From positions 1 through 51,467 of the forward strand of contig QCWB01000002.1 in NCBI GenBank assembly GCA_013114715.1: DNA of 51,467 nucleotides. The letters are read 5' to 3'. Positions 26,617 to 35,190 of this stretch are shown piece after piece; the stretch's first letter is position 1, and each line of letters starts with the position of its first letter. The translations under genes and the position numbers were made by a program. The notes under the pieces are model-generated. The model was not told the DNA's origin, ran no database searches, and was given only the letters and a program-made list of their open reading frames with translations. Origin of the DNA: Nitrososphaera sp. Its GTDB lineage: Archaea; Thermoproteota; Nitrososphaeria; Nitrososphaerales; Nitrososphaeraceae.

Positions 26617-26868
26617 CTATTTTTTCTCATCGTCACATGTACATCTGTTCAGGGTATGTCCGCAGGAGTTGCACCTGTCAGTAGAGACCTGAATTTTCGG
26701 GATCAGTCTAGTTAAATTGGAGAGTCCCGACAACAATTCACGTGGTACGCAGATTGATATTGTAATGTTTGAATCCTGGCATTCGCACTTGTCAACTTCC
26801 TTGCCACAGCAGCTGCAATATCTAGCATTAAGGCCTGGCGTCAGATTTGCCCTAGCAGTATTCTCCAT
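26617..26868 (-). CDS. Small protein with two CxxCG-x5-CxC zinc knuckles
   Basis: This 83-aa protein has the same Cys pattern at both ends, CSCCGKEVDKCEC near residue 18 and CNSCGHTLNRCTC near residue 65, separated by a 35-residue middle segment. The pattern suggests two zinc-binding modules. No family is recognised. It converges on the polyprenyl synthase. Confidence 0.6.
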   Translation of the reverse strand: MENTARANLTPGLNARYCSCCGKEVDKCECQDSNITISICVPRELLSGLSNLTRLIPKIQVSTDRCNSCGHTLNRCTCDDEKK

Positions 26869-26920
26869 ATTTTACATCGGTGTACGTAGATAATAAGTCT
26901 TTTTGGCTGCTTTATAGCAG

Positions 26921-27823
26921 TTAGAATTGCACCAGGTTTCGATATTTCTCGTACCTTTCCCAGACATCATCAGCAGTTATTGAAAGCAGTTTTTTTACGC
27001 CAAAATCCTGGACGGCAAAAGAGCCCATGACGTTGCCATATATCACTGCCTCTTTAAGAGTCCGAAAATCAACCTTGCCGATTTTTGCGACGTGGCCTAC
27101 GAATCCGCCGGCAAAAGAGTCGCCGGCCCCAGTCGGGTCGGATATCTCGTCTAGGAAAAAGGCCGGCGCTGGAAAGACCTCGCCGTCAGAAGAGAACAGG
27201 ATTGCTCCATGCTCGCCTTTCTTGATTATTGCGAATTTCGGCCCAAAGGAAAGTATCTTTTTTGCGCATCGGGCCAAATTTACTTCCTTGCAGAGCAGCC
27301 TTGCCTCGCTGTCGTTTATCACGACTGCATCGGTCTTGCCCATCATCTTTACTACGTTGTCTCTGTCCTGCTCTATCCAGTATTCTATCGTGTCGCAGGC
27401 CACAAGCTTTGGGCTGGCAAAATGCTCAAGGATCTTGATGTTCTGCTTGGGGTCGTTGTTGGCCAGATACACGTAATCTGAACCAGCGTACTCGGCCGGT
27501 ATGACTGGATTAAAATCGGCTATGACGTTGAGTTCCGTCTTGTTGGTAGTCCTGTTTGAGAGGTTGTAATCAAACGACGAGTCGTAATGGAAGGTCTTGC
27601 CATTTTTGACGGTGACTAGCCCTCTGGTGTCTATGCCCTTTCTGTCAAGCGCAGAGATGTTCTCTTTTGGCATGTCAGAGCCTATCACTGCAACCATGGC
27701 TGTCTTTGTAAATACACATGCCGAAAGGGAGGCAAACGTGGCGGCGCCGCCAAGTATTCGAACCTCCGTGCGAAACGGCGTCCGAGTCGTGTCAAGAGCC
27801 ATGGTGCCAAAAACGGTGAGCAA
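26921..27823 (-). CDS. PfkB-family sugar/nucleoside kinase
   Basis: This 300-aa ribokinase-family kinase has the N-terminal GGAATFASLSACVF substrate motif and the catalytic anion hole DPTGAGDSFAGG (229-240), with the base Asp at 235. The substrate cannot be read from sequence; archaeal members phosphorylate ribose, nucleosides, fructose or adenosine. The gene diverges from the UbiX-like gene. Confidence 0.9.
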   Translation of the reverse strand: MLTVFGTMALDTTRTPFRTEVRILGGAATFASLSACVFTKTAMVAVIGSDMPKENISALDRKGIDTRGLVTVKNGKTFHYDSSFDYNLSNRTTNKTELNVIADFNPVIPAEYAGSDYVYLANNDPKQNIKILEHFASPKLVACDTIEYWIEQDRDNVVKMMGKTDAVVINDSEARLLCKEVNLARCAKKILSFGPKFAIIKKGEHGAILFSSDGEVFPAPAFFLDEISDPTGAGDSFAGGFVGHVAKIGKVDFRTLKEAVIYGNVMGSFAVQDFGVKKLLSITADDVWERYEKYRNLVQF

Positions 27824-27899
27824 CGGCTCTCAGCACTCTTGAAATAAATAAATTCCTACCGGATAGTCACCATTAAATAACAAATCCAGCCTATCGGGA

Positions 27900-28475
27900 T
27901 TGTTGCGTCTAGTACTGGCAATCACAGGGGCGTCTGGCGTTATTTACGGTATAAGGGCCCTTGAAGCTCTAAAACAGCTTGGCATAGAAACCCACCTGAT
28001 ATTGAGCGAGTGGGGAGAAAAGACCATCAAGATAGAGACGGACAAAGACGGGCAATACGTGCGCTCTATCGCAACAAAAGTTTACGATGACCACAACATG
28101 GCAGCGCCGGTTTCATCCGGCTCGTTTATGACAGACGGGATGGCCGTCGTGCCATGCAGTATGAAGACTTTGGCCAGCATCGCAAACGGCTTTGACGACA
28201 GCCTGATTTCAAGGGCTGCAGGCGTATGCATCAAGGAATCTCGCAAGCTGGTAGTCGTGCCAAGGGAAGCCCCGCTGTCAAAGATACACCTTGAGAACAT
28301 GGCCAAGCTGGCAAGCGTCAACAATGTAGTCATAATGCCAGCAATGCCCGGGTTTTACCACAGGCCAAAGACCATGGACGAGCTGGTAGACCATGTTGTC
28401 GGAAAAGTCCTAGACCAGTTTGGGATAGAACACGACCTTTTCACCCGCTGGGGAGGCAACAACCGGATCACCTAG
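27900..28475 (+). CDS. ubiX: UbiX-like flavin prenyltransferase
   Basis: This 191-aa flavoprotein has the family's GASGVIYGIR motif near the N-terminus, VPCSMKTLASIANG, VVVPREAPLS and the PAMPGFYHRPKT segment. UbiX joins dimethylallyl phosphate to FMN to make the prenylated flavin used by UbiD decarboxylases. No ubiD lies in the window. The TTG start at 27900 lies about 25 bases after ATTAAATAAC, which fits a leaderless mRNA. Confidence 0.93.
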   Translation: MLRLVLAITGASGVIYGIRALEALKQLGIETHLILSEWGEKTIKIETDKDGQYVRSIATKVYDDHNMAAPVSSGSFMTDGMAVVPCSMKTLASIANGFDDSLISRAAGVCIKESRKLVVVPREAPLSKIHLENMAKLASVNNVVIMPAMPGFYHRPKTMDELVDHVVGKVLDQFGIEHDLFTRWGGNNRIT

Positions 28476-28586
28476 CGTCTATAAGGTTTTATAATCTGTT
28501 ATTGGAAGTAGAATCTGTGGACCCTGCGGTGGTGAGTTGGCGTATCTAGATACAAGAAGGAGTATTCTTCCAGCCGGTCTATTGGA

Positions 28587-29000
28587 ATGGTGATCCCGCT
28601 CCTCGCTTTGATATTTGTCGCAGTCCTGTTTGTACTGTCGTCTAGGGCGCAGCAGACAGGCGCCAGCTTTATCCTTGCAGTTGTTGCCGCGGGCCTTGTA
28701 ATATTCTGGGTTCGAGAATTGCATAGGATGTCTAGCTCAGAAGAGCAAAAGATGATGCCAGAATCAGAGAAAAGAGACTGGATATATGACCTGATAAAGA
28801 ACGAAAGTGAGATGGTCTTTGTTGCCGAGGTCCCGGGTCCTGAAGAACAGATAAACGTCCGGTTTACAAGCGGCATCCTGCGCATAAAAGGCGGCCAGAA
28901 CTTTGCCAAGGACGTCCAGATCGAGGCATCGACCGAGATGGGCATTTCTGATTACAAATACAGAAACGGCGTGCTCACGATAAAGCTGCAAAAGATCTAG
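28587..29000 (+). CDS. Membrane-anchored Hsp20/alpha-crystallin-like protein
   Basis: This 137-aa protein has two N-terminal hydrophobic segments (about 2-18 and 26-43). The cytosolic tail pattern, VFVAEVPGPEEQINVRF, then GILRIKGG and finally YKYRNGVLTIKLQK, follows the alpha-crystallin domain of small heat-shock proteins. A membrane-tethered sHsp-like domain could hold unfolded membrane proteins. The similarity is in pattern and should be tested by profile search. Confidence 0.6.
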   Translation: MVIPLLALIFVAVLFVLSSRAQQTGASFILAVVAAGLVIFWVRELHRMSSSEEQKMMPESEKRDWIYDLIKNESEMVFVAEVPGPEEQINVRFTSGILRIKGGQNFAKDVQIEASTEMGISDYKYRNGVLTIKLQKI

Positions 29001-29093
29001 AAACCTCTTTTTACTTAATCCTGACTGCCCTGTAACGAGTACCCTCATGTTTAAAGAGTCTAAATAAAGTTATGTTATAAGGTTTTCAGCTTT

Positions 29094-29165
29094 GGGTGCT
29101 GTCAAGTTGTCGGCTGTTTGAGCACCATGCTCGAGCAAGAGCAACGAAAGGCTTTACAGTATCCA
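29094..29165 (+). repeat. Left copy of the 72-bp inverted repeat
   Basis: The copy begins GGGTGCTGTC and ends ACAGTATCCA. It contains the 10-bp palindrome TGCTCGAGCA (29128-29137), and its first half can fold as an imperfect hairpin (GGTGC and TCAA pairing with TTGA and GCACC). It ends 11 bases beyond the stop of the oxidoreductase gene. Confidence 0.97.
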
Positions 29166-29176
29166 TTATTGGTTTC

Positions 29177-29992
29177 CTAATGACTAGTGCCATCCATTTT
29201 GAATGAAGGGATTACATCTTTTACAAAAGCTCGTAGGCGTTCAAAGTACTTCTCAGAATTGCCGGAAGGATAAACAGCTATAAACTTGCACCCAACATTT
29301 TGAAGGTCATCTATTTTCTTGATATATGAAGATGTAGAACGCATCCCGCTGAGATGATACCCATAGGTGAATTTCTTATCACTTAGCTTTCTTGATCTAC
29401 GGATCGAACGTATTTCCTGTACAGTTTTGTAGTATTCTGAAGTCTCTAGGTTAGAGGGAATCCATCCATCACCTAATGTTGCCGCGACATCAATCATTGA
29501 AGGTCGTTTAGTGCCAATCCAAATTGGAGGGTAAGGTGATTGAACGCACTTGAAAAATGCTTGATTTGATATTTTTGGATTTGTGAGAAGTGATCGGATT
29601 TCTTGTAGCCCCGTCCTGACCATATTTACCCGCAAAGAAGCATTTTTCCATGAGCCGAAAAGATCGAATTCTTTCTTGTACCAACCTGCGCCGATACCAA
29701 GAATAGCTCTACCATTAGAGATTATGTCAAGGGAAGATATTGACTTAGCAACACTGAGCGAACCTCTTAATGGTAACGGTGTAACGCATGTACCAAGTCT
29801 AACTTTCTCCGTTAGTCCTGCAATGAAAGATAATAATTCGAAGACATCAAGTGTTTGATTATTGTGTGGGTATAGGACATGATCCCATGATAAGATAGTA
29901 TCAAAATATGAATCGGCTAATTCTGCAACAGAACGTATCAGTGAGAGGGTGCAGTAATTACCATAGTTAGGAAAAATAACCCCAAATTGCAA
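29177..29992 (-). CDS. Luciferase-like (LLM) F420/flavin-dependent oxidoreductase
   Basis: This 271-aa TIM-barrel protein of the luciferase-like monooxygenase class has the N-terminal MQFGVIFPNYG, WDHVLYP (about 36-43), the VRLGTCVTPLPLR strand, AILGIGAGWYKKEFDLFG and the C-terminal PPIWIGTKRP. The cofactor is probably F420 or FMN; F420 is known in thaumarchaea. The TTG start is only 5 bases after the helicase stop, so it shares the transcript. It is an unexpected partner for a Hachiman-type pair; no defence role is established. Confidence 0.85.
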   Translation of the reverse strand: MQFGVIFPNYGNYCTLSLIRSVAELADSYFDTILSWDHVLYPHNNQTLDVFELLSFIAGLTEKVRLGTCVTPLPLRGSLSVAKSISSLDIISNGRAILGIGAGWYKKEFDLFGSWKNASLRVNMVRTGLQEIRSLLTNPKISNQAFFKCVQSPYPPIWIGTKRPSMIDVAATLGDGWIPSNLETSEYYKTVQEIRSIRRSRKLSDKKFTYGYHLSGMRSTSSYIKKIDDLQNVGCKFIAVYPSGNSEKYFERLRAFVKDVIPSFKMDGTSH

Positions 29993-29997
29993 CTCAG

Positions 29998-32922
29998 TTA
30001 CCTCTTTACGGAATTCTGGCTTGTTCTTAGTAATTCTTTGATTTCATCATACAGCAGATCAGTACTAGTTTTATTGTTAGGAAAGAGTGTTTCAAGGTCA
30101 GTTTTTTGAAGTTCAGATAAGGTTTTTCGTTTGGCCTTCAAGAACTTGCCTAGCTTTATTGCAGTGTTTCTCCCCATATGAGGGAGACCCATCTCCATTA
30201 GCCCCACAGTCATAGGGTCCGAACATCCCAACTTGCAAAACTTTGCTAATTCGCGTATTCGTTTGCGCTGGGAAGCTTTCATACGGACTATACTTTCAGA
30301 TATCGGTGTAACCGTTGATAAAACCCAATAAGCGTCCTCTCGTAACGACTCTTCGATAAATGCAGCATCAGTCTTACGAAGACCAGTTAGTTCGATAATC
30401 TTTTCTGTTTCGTAAGAATTGATCCAGTACCACAATACCGTTGCAAAATTAGCAGCAAGTTCAGTATCATCGTATTTTTCCATTATCGATGAATCTTGTT
30501 TAATGGTCTGTTTGACAATTCCGGCATCTTTCAAGATCTTAACATCCTTCATTATTTCATAATATGTCCGCATTTCCTTTGGAATACCTGCCAAAGATAG
30601 TACTAGGATATCGAACTGATCGCCTTGAAAATTACCATCAGCAATTTTCTTACAGTTATCGACCAAATTCTTAATACTGAATGGATATAACATCGAGTGT
30701 GTCGCAAGTCTGCCTGTAGGCTTCAGAGATAACTTACCTGCTTTCTCATCCAGAAAGTCAAATTTATGTAGCTTCATAATCTCCCAGCTTAGTCTGTCTG
30801 ACAGTTTTTGTTTATATTCATCTTCAGCGGATTTCCAGAACCAGAGTTTTTTCATGTATTCTATTATGTCTGCCTTGCTTCTATCTGTCATATCCAAGAG
30901 ACCAAGAATTTCTGATTGAACCGCGTATCTAGTTTGTGGTACACTCTTTACAAACTTAGTCATAGCAGACTTGAGCTGCTCTTCTCCACTTTCGAAATAG
31001 AATGAAGATAGCTGCTCAGCCTCATAGTTGGTCAAGGCGATTAGTACGCTTGTGCCTTTCGAATCGAAATCTGGTCTACCAGCTCTTCCAGCCAGATTTC
31101 TGTAGCTTGCCACAGGTAATCTACCCTTAAACATGCCTCGACGCTCCTGCGGGAAGGGGAATATTACCATGCTGAAGGGGAGATTAACACCTGCTTCTAG
31201 AGTAGTCGTAGCAACAAGAGCTCTAATTGCCTTGTTTCTTACACCGTTTTCAATTATATTTCGATATCTTAGCGGCAATCCTGCGTGATGATAAGAAACG
31301 CCAAATTTGACTAATTCTATGAGATTGCGAGCGTATAGGGGCAGTTCTGGTTCAGTATTGGCAATTTCATCGATTAGCTTCTTTCTTAGTGTTTCATCTT
31401 TGTTTCGGATCTCTCCAATATCCGGGAGAAAAGTCTCAGAAGACCTGAGAATATCACATATTTCTTGTGCAATAGACTCCACCTTTGTTCTTGATAAGGA
31501 GATTATTAGACACTGACCATCCTTCATCATTTCTTCCTGTACAAACCGAGCAGTGATGACAATTCTTTTCATTTGATCGCTGCCGGGAGCGGATATCATA
31601 TGTGTAGGAGTCTTTACTCCATTCTTTTTCCATAGAACTCCGTTGCAATAGATAGTTTCTTCAAGGTCTACAGGTCTCCAATTTTTCTTGACATACTTTG
31701 CGTCTAGCCAGTCGGAGAAACCTACTACATCGGAATCATTAACCATGCCAGACAATGCAACTAATTGAGGACCCTTACCGTTGAGTTCCTTAAATCTCGT
31801 GAGTATAAACTCAAGTGGAATTCCTCTTTCATCTTCAGACATTTTATGAACTTCATCGACAATAAGTGAACCAATAACCGCACTGTCAATTAGATTCTTT
31901 TTTACAATGCTACCAAATTTTTCGTAAGTAGCAACAATAATGTCGGCATCATTTAGTATCGCATCTGACTCAGGATGTTCTCTAGTAGAGACTGCAACAG
32001 TTTTCCCGGTCTTGGAAAGCAAATCCTTCATCTTATCGCCTACTTCTTCAACTAGACTCCTTGTAGGACCTACATATGCGACCTTTCTTTCGCGTGACGC
32101 AGTAGAGGCCACTAAAGATGATAGAAATGTCTTCCCAGTGGCGGTGTTAGTACATATTAATAACTTCTTACCATCTAGAAGTCCCTCGTTTATTACTTCT
32201 AACTGTGTTGGCCATAATTCTATTCTTTTAAGTTCTACAAGTCGTTCAACTACCTGATTCGATAAAGGTAGTCGTAATATGCTTCTGTTCATTGCAGAAC
32301 TAATCACCATGCAAGAGAGCCTTGCCAGCATGGAAATCCACGGATCTGCGTCGGACTCTTTAGCAATTTGCTGTAAATCTTCAATTGCTTGGGAAAGCTC
32401 TCCAAATTTAGAGGGATCTTTTTCAATTACAGCCTCCTTGTACCTAAGGAGCAGATCAACTATTCCTAGCAAAACTATTCGGTTATCTTCGTTGTCAGAG
32501 CTCAAGCCGAATTGATTAGCAGATTGAAGTCGCTGTAAGACTCTAAAGAAATCACTAGCTTCATGTTGAAGGCTTGAGAGATCTCGCAACCCGAAATCTG
32601 ATATTACTTTTGTATACGTTCTTGCCAGATACTCCGAATTATTGAAGATAGATTCCATTGGAAGAATGGTGCCTTGCATCATGGTGTACGCTTTCCTACT
32701 TCGTGGGCCTTCTCCTGCTATATCGAAGGACATTCCTGTCATTGCAAGATAAATAGACTCGTATTTCTTTGCCACAAGTTGCTGAGCGCATAGGTCTTCA
32801 AGAATTTTTGCAGATTCTATCAGTACGACAGGATCCTTTTTCGTACGGAATGCACTGGCTATACCAGCTAGACTCCGAGCCAATAATGCAGTATCAAGAC
32901 CGAGGTCCGGCAAATTTCTCAC
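29998..32922 (-). CDS. hamB: HamB-like SF2 helicase of a Hachiman-type defence system
   Basis: This 974-aa superfamily 2 (Ski2/Hel308-like) helicase has Walker A TNTATGKT (258-265), DEVH box (356-359), SGM motif III (391-393), ATTTLEAGVNLP (571-582) and motif VI NLAGRAGRPDF (609-619). Helical N- and C-terminal extensions follow the pattern of HamB, which scans DNA and releases HamA nuclease on phage attack. The assignment rests on the neighbouring DUF1837-like gene and the length. The GTG start at 32922 lies 29 bases inside the hamA 3' end, a coupled overlap. Confidence 0.8.
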   Translation of the reverse strand: MRNLPDLGLDTALLARSLAGIASAFRTKKDPVVLIESAKILEDLCAQQLVAKKYESIYLAMTGMSFDIAGEGPRSRKAYTMMQGTILPMESIFNNSEYLARTYTKVISDFGLRDLSSLQHEASDFFRVLQRLQSANQFGLSSDNEDNRIVLLGIVDLLLRYKEAVIEKDPSKFGELSQAIEDLQQIAKESDADPWISMLARLSCMVISSAMNRSILRLPLSNQVVERLVELKRIELWPTQLEVINEGLLDGKKLLICTNTATGKTFLSSLVASTASRERKVAYVGPTRSLVEEVGDKMKDLLSKTGKTVAVSTREHPESDAILNDADIIVATYEKFGSIVKKNLIDSAVIGSLIVDEVHKMSEDERGIPLEFILTRFKELNGKGPQLVALSGMVNDSDVVGFSDWLDAKYVKKNWRPVDLEETIYCNGVLWKKNGVKTPTHMISAPGSDQMKRIVITARFVQEEMMKDGQCLIISLSRTKVESIAQEICDILRSSETFLPDIGEIRNKDETLRKKLIDEIANTEPELPLYARNLIELVKFGVSYHHAGLPLRYRNIIENGVRNKAIRALVATTTLEAGVNLPFSMVIFPFPQERRGMFKGRLPVASYRNLAGRAGRPDFDSKGTSVLIALTNYEAEQLSSFYFESGEEQLKSAMTKFVKSVPQTRYAVQSEILGLLDMTDRSKADIIEYMKKLWFWKSAEDEYKQKLSDRLSWEIMKLHKFDFLDEKAGKLSLKPTGRLATHSMLYPFSIKNLVDNCKKIADGNFQGDQFDILVLSLAGIPKEMRTYYEIMKDVKILKDAGIVKQTIKQDSSIMEKYDDTELAANFATVLWYWINSYETEKIIELTGLRKTDAAFIEESLREDAYWVLSTVTPISESIVRMKASQRKRIRELAKFCKLGCSDPMTVGLMEMGLPHMGRNTAIKLGKFLKAKRKTLSELQKTDLETLFPNNKTSTDLLYDEIKELLRTSQNSVKR

Positions 32923-33727
32923 ACATTAATTGTGTTGTGTTTTCAAGTGTTTCAACTCCGGCTATGCTAACTGTTATATCGTTACCATATTCTGGAAGCT
33001 CATCCATGCTTCTATCAAAGGCATCAGTTGTGCAGTAACTTGCATCGAGGAAGACCGACAAGTCTAACAGATAATCTAGGTTTTCCAGACTATCCTTCAG
33101 GAGTAGAAATTTAGGTTCCAGATCCGTTGTGTTACCTTTGACAGCTTCCTGGAAATTAATTGCTTCAGCGAAATCAGCTACGATTCGTGCGAGGGAGAGT
33201 AGTACGTGATTAACATCTGACTGTTCAAGTGCCTCTACACACTTGTCTTTTATTACTATATGCGCCGATGCAGATTTTATTGCATTATGGATATGTTTAC
33301 TTTCGCCGATCATCAATTTAGGCTTACTCGTATGGGTATCCGAGGCGATTATATCCAATCCATTAGAATGGCTTGTTCCAGAATTTCTCCATTTGACATA
33401 AACGAGTGAGTGTCCTCTAGAAAGAATCAATCCCTCAAGTAGCATTTCACCCACAAGACCCTTTACGTCTGCCTCATCGAGAAAGACGTCAGGTAGCTTC
33501 TCGGAAATTCTTATTCCGCGCATCGCGATTTTTCGCAGTACTCTCGTGCGATAAGTATTAGCCTTTATTTCACGTTTCTTTGATACAGCTTCGGATAACA
33601 ATCCTTCTAATCGAGCGATTTTGTCATTATCAAGTACACCACATATCTTAATTGCAGTGTTACGACTACCTTTGATCTTTCTTGTCTTATTGTGTGTATA
33701 GACTAGATCTAATGCGAGGCCGGCCAC
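32894..33727 (-). CDS. hamA: HamA-like nuclease (DUF1837) of a Hachiman-type defence system
   Basis: The 277-aa product carries a PD-(D/E)XK-type core with the DUF1837 pattern: Gly-Glu at 93-94 (VGEMLLEGL), HSNGLDII with Asp125 and IGESKH with Glu142 and Lys144. HamA is the non-specific DNA nuclease of Hachiman, held inactive by HamB. The order hamA-hamB with overlapping ends is the standard one. The start is GTG at 33725-33727, with a TATA-like TTATTATT about 26 bases upstream. The right inverted repeat ends 56 bases upstream. Confidence 0.8.
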   Translation of the reverse strand: MAGLALDLVYTHNKTRKIKGSRNTAIKICGVLDNDKIARLEGLLSEAVSKKREIKANTYRTRVLRKIAMRGIRISEKLPDVFLDEADVKGLVGEMLLEGLILSRGHSLVYVKWRNSGTSHSNGLDIIASDTHTSKPKLMIGESKHIHNAIKSASAHIVIKDKCVEALEQSDVNHVLLSLARIVADFAEAINFQEAVKGNTTDLEPKFLLLKDSLENLDYLLDLSVFLDASYCTTDAFDRSMDELPEYGNDITVSIAGVETLENTTQLMCEKFAGPRS

Positions 33728-33782
33728 TTTCAGAGGTTTAAATGAGCAGAATAATAAGCATTCTCGCGGACAGGTACGAAGC

Positions 33783-33854
33783 TGGATACTGTAAAGCCTT
33801 TCGTTGCTCTTGCTCGAGCATGGTGCTCAAACAGCCGACAACTTGACAGCACCC
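33783..33854 (-). repeat. Right copy of the 72-bp inverted repeat
   Basis: This is the exact reverse complement of 29094-29165. It begins TGGATACTGT and ends CAGCACCC on the plus strand. It lies between the divergent hamA and methyltransferase genes, upstream of both. Confidence 0.97.
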
Positions 33855-33918
33855 TCATGCCTATTCTGGGATAGGAGGAAACAAAAAACTGTTATAGCTG
33901 GTTTCTAGCAGAATCAAT

Positions 33919-35190
33919 GTGCTGTCTCAGGAAGTAGATGATTCCTGGTCGTTTAAAGACGCCACAAGAACCGAAACTTCCTATCTTACCCACGGTTATC
34001 ATCGATATCCGGCTAAGTTCATCCCGCAGCTAGCTGCAAGGGTCATAAGAGAAAATACGCAGGCAGGAGATCTGGTTTGCGACCCGTTCATGGGTTCAGG
34101 AACGACGTTGGTAGAGACCATAGTTAACGGCCGCAGGGCATACGGTACAGATATCAATCCTGTTGCAGTCCTGATCGCTAGGGCTAAAACTACTCCAATA
34201 GAGCCGGGTAAGTTGAAACGGGAAGTTGAGGCAGTCCTTCAATATCTAAAGGCGGCCATCGTAAGACAAGAGGGACAGGCACTTCTGACTTCCGAAACTT
34301 TCGATGTTCACCTTCCATCTCATTCCAGAATAGACTATTGGTTTCCAGAGAAGCAAAAGCATGACCTTGCCCTCATGCTTGGGAGAATCATGGCCGTAAG
34401 CGACAAGGACGTACAGACTTTCTTGCTTTGTTCTTTCTCCAATATTCTAAAGGGCTGCTCGAGATGGATTATGAAGTCAGTCAAGCCTACCATTGACAAG
34501 CACAAGATTCCTGCTCCCGCATACCAGAGCTTTCTCTTACAGACTAGGAGAATGGTCAAAAAGAATGAAGAGTTTTGGAGAACAATTGGCAGTCACAAGA
34601 TTGACTGTATTATAGACAATAGGGATGCTCGTAATTTAGCGTTGGAGAACAATTCTGCACAGCTAGTTGTGACAAGTCCTCCCTATGTAACATCTTACGA
34701 ATATGCAGACCTGCATCAATTAACAGGATTATGGCTGGGATATGTTGATAGCCTGAAGGAATTTAGAGCGAAATTCATAGGCTCCATACAAAAGGAAGAC
34801 GGAGACCTTGATCTCTGTAGCCCTCTTGCTAAAGAAACAGTCGTGGAATTGAGAACCAAAGATAAAAGAGAAGCCACCGGTACGGAACGATATTTCTTTG
34901 AAATGCAGCAATGCTTTGAGGAGATGCACCGTGTTCTCAAGAAAGGCGGTAGAGCGGCCATAGTCATTGGAGATACGGATCTTAAGAAAGTGAAGATAAG
35001 AAACGGTGAAGTATTCATTGAAACTATGGAAAAAATAGGGTTCAAGAAACACCAGATAATCAAACGACCAATTCCAAGCAAGATTCTGCCGCTTACACGT
35101 GATGAAAAGACGGGCAAATTTGCTAGAACCGCAAACGCTGACAGAATGGCATATCCCACAGAATACATCATAATAATGGAGAAAATCTAG
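33919..35190 (+). CDS. Type II DNA methyltransferase (N4-cytosine type likely)
   Basis: This 423-aa amino-methyltransferase has the AdoMet motif DPFMGSGT (55-62), the acidic loop YGTDINP and the catalytic TSPPY (252-256). TSPPY is typical of N4-cytosine and some N6-adenine enzymes. About 190 residues between motifs I and IV may hold the target recognition region. The GTG start follows a weak TATA-like GTTATAGCT. Its stop overlaps the next gene's GTG (TAGTG), marking a restriction-modification pair. Confidence 0.9.
   Translation: MLSQEVDDSWSFKDATRTETSYLTHGYHRYPAKFIPQLAARVIRENTQAGDLVCDPFMGSGTTLVETIVNGRRAYGTDINPVAVLIARAKTTPIEPGKLKREVEAVLQYLKAAIVRQEGQALLTSETFDVHLPSHSRIDYWFPEKQKHDLALMLGRIMAVSDKDVQTFLLCSFSNILKGCSRWIMKSVKPTIDKHKIPAPAYQSFLLQTRRMVKKNEEFWRTIGSHKIDCIIDNRDARNLALENNSAQLVVTSPPYVTSYEYADLHQLTGLWLGYVDSLKEFRAKFIGSIQKEDGDLDLCSPLAKETVVELRTKDKREATGTERYFFEMQQCFEEMHRVLKKGGRAAIVIGDTDLKKVKIRNGEVFIETMEKIGFKKHQIIKRPIPSKILPLTRDEKTGKFARTANADRMAYPTEYIIIMEKI

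Larger units (their letters stand above)
29094..33854. mobile_element. 4.76-kb cassette bounded by a perfect 72-bp inverted repeat
   Basis: The block carries three minus-strand genes (HamA-like, HamB-like, LLM oxidoreductase) and nothing else. Its ends are exact inverted copies, 72 of 72 bases, at 29094-29165 and 33783-33854. No transposase or integrase lies inside. I could not find a convincing target-site duplication outside the repeats. The block may be a transposable cassette moved in trans, an invertible segment, or a composite left by recombination. Confidence 0.6.

Noticed and set aside
29041-33859. Shared ACCCTCATG at 29041 and 33851 as a target-site duplication
   Set aside because: The left copy lies 45 bases outside the repeat while the right copy overlaps its end, so they do not flank the element symmetrically.
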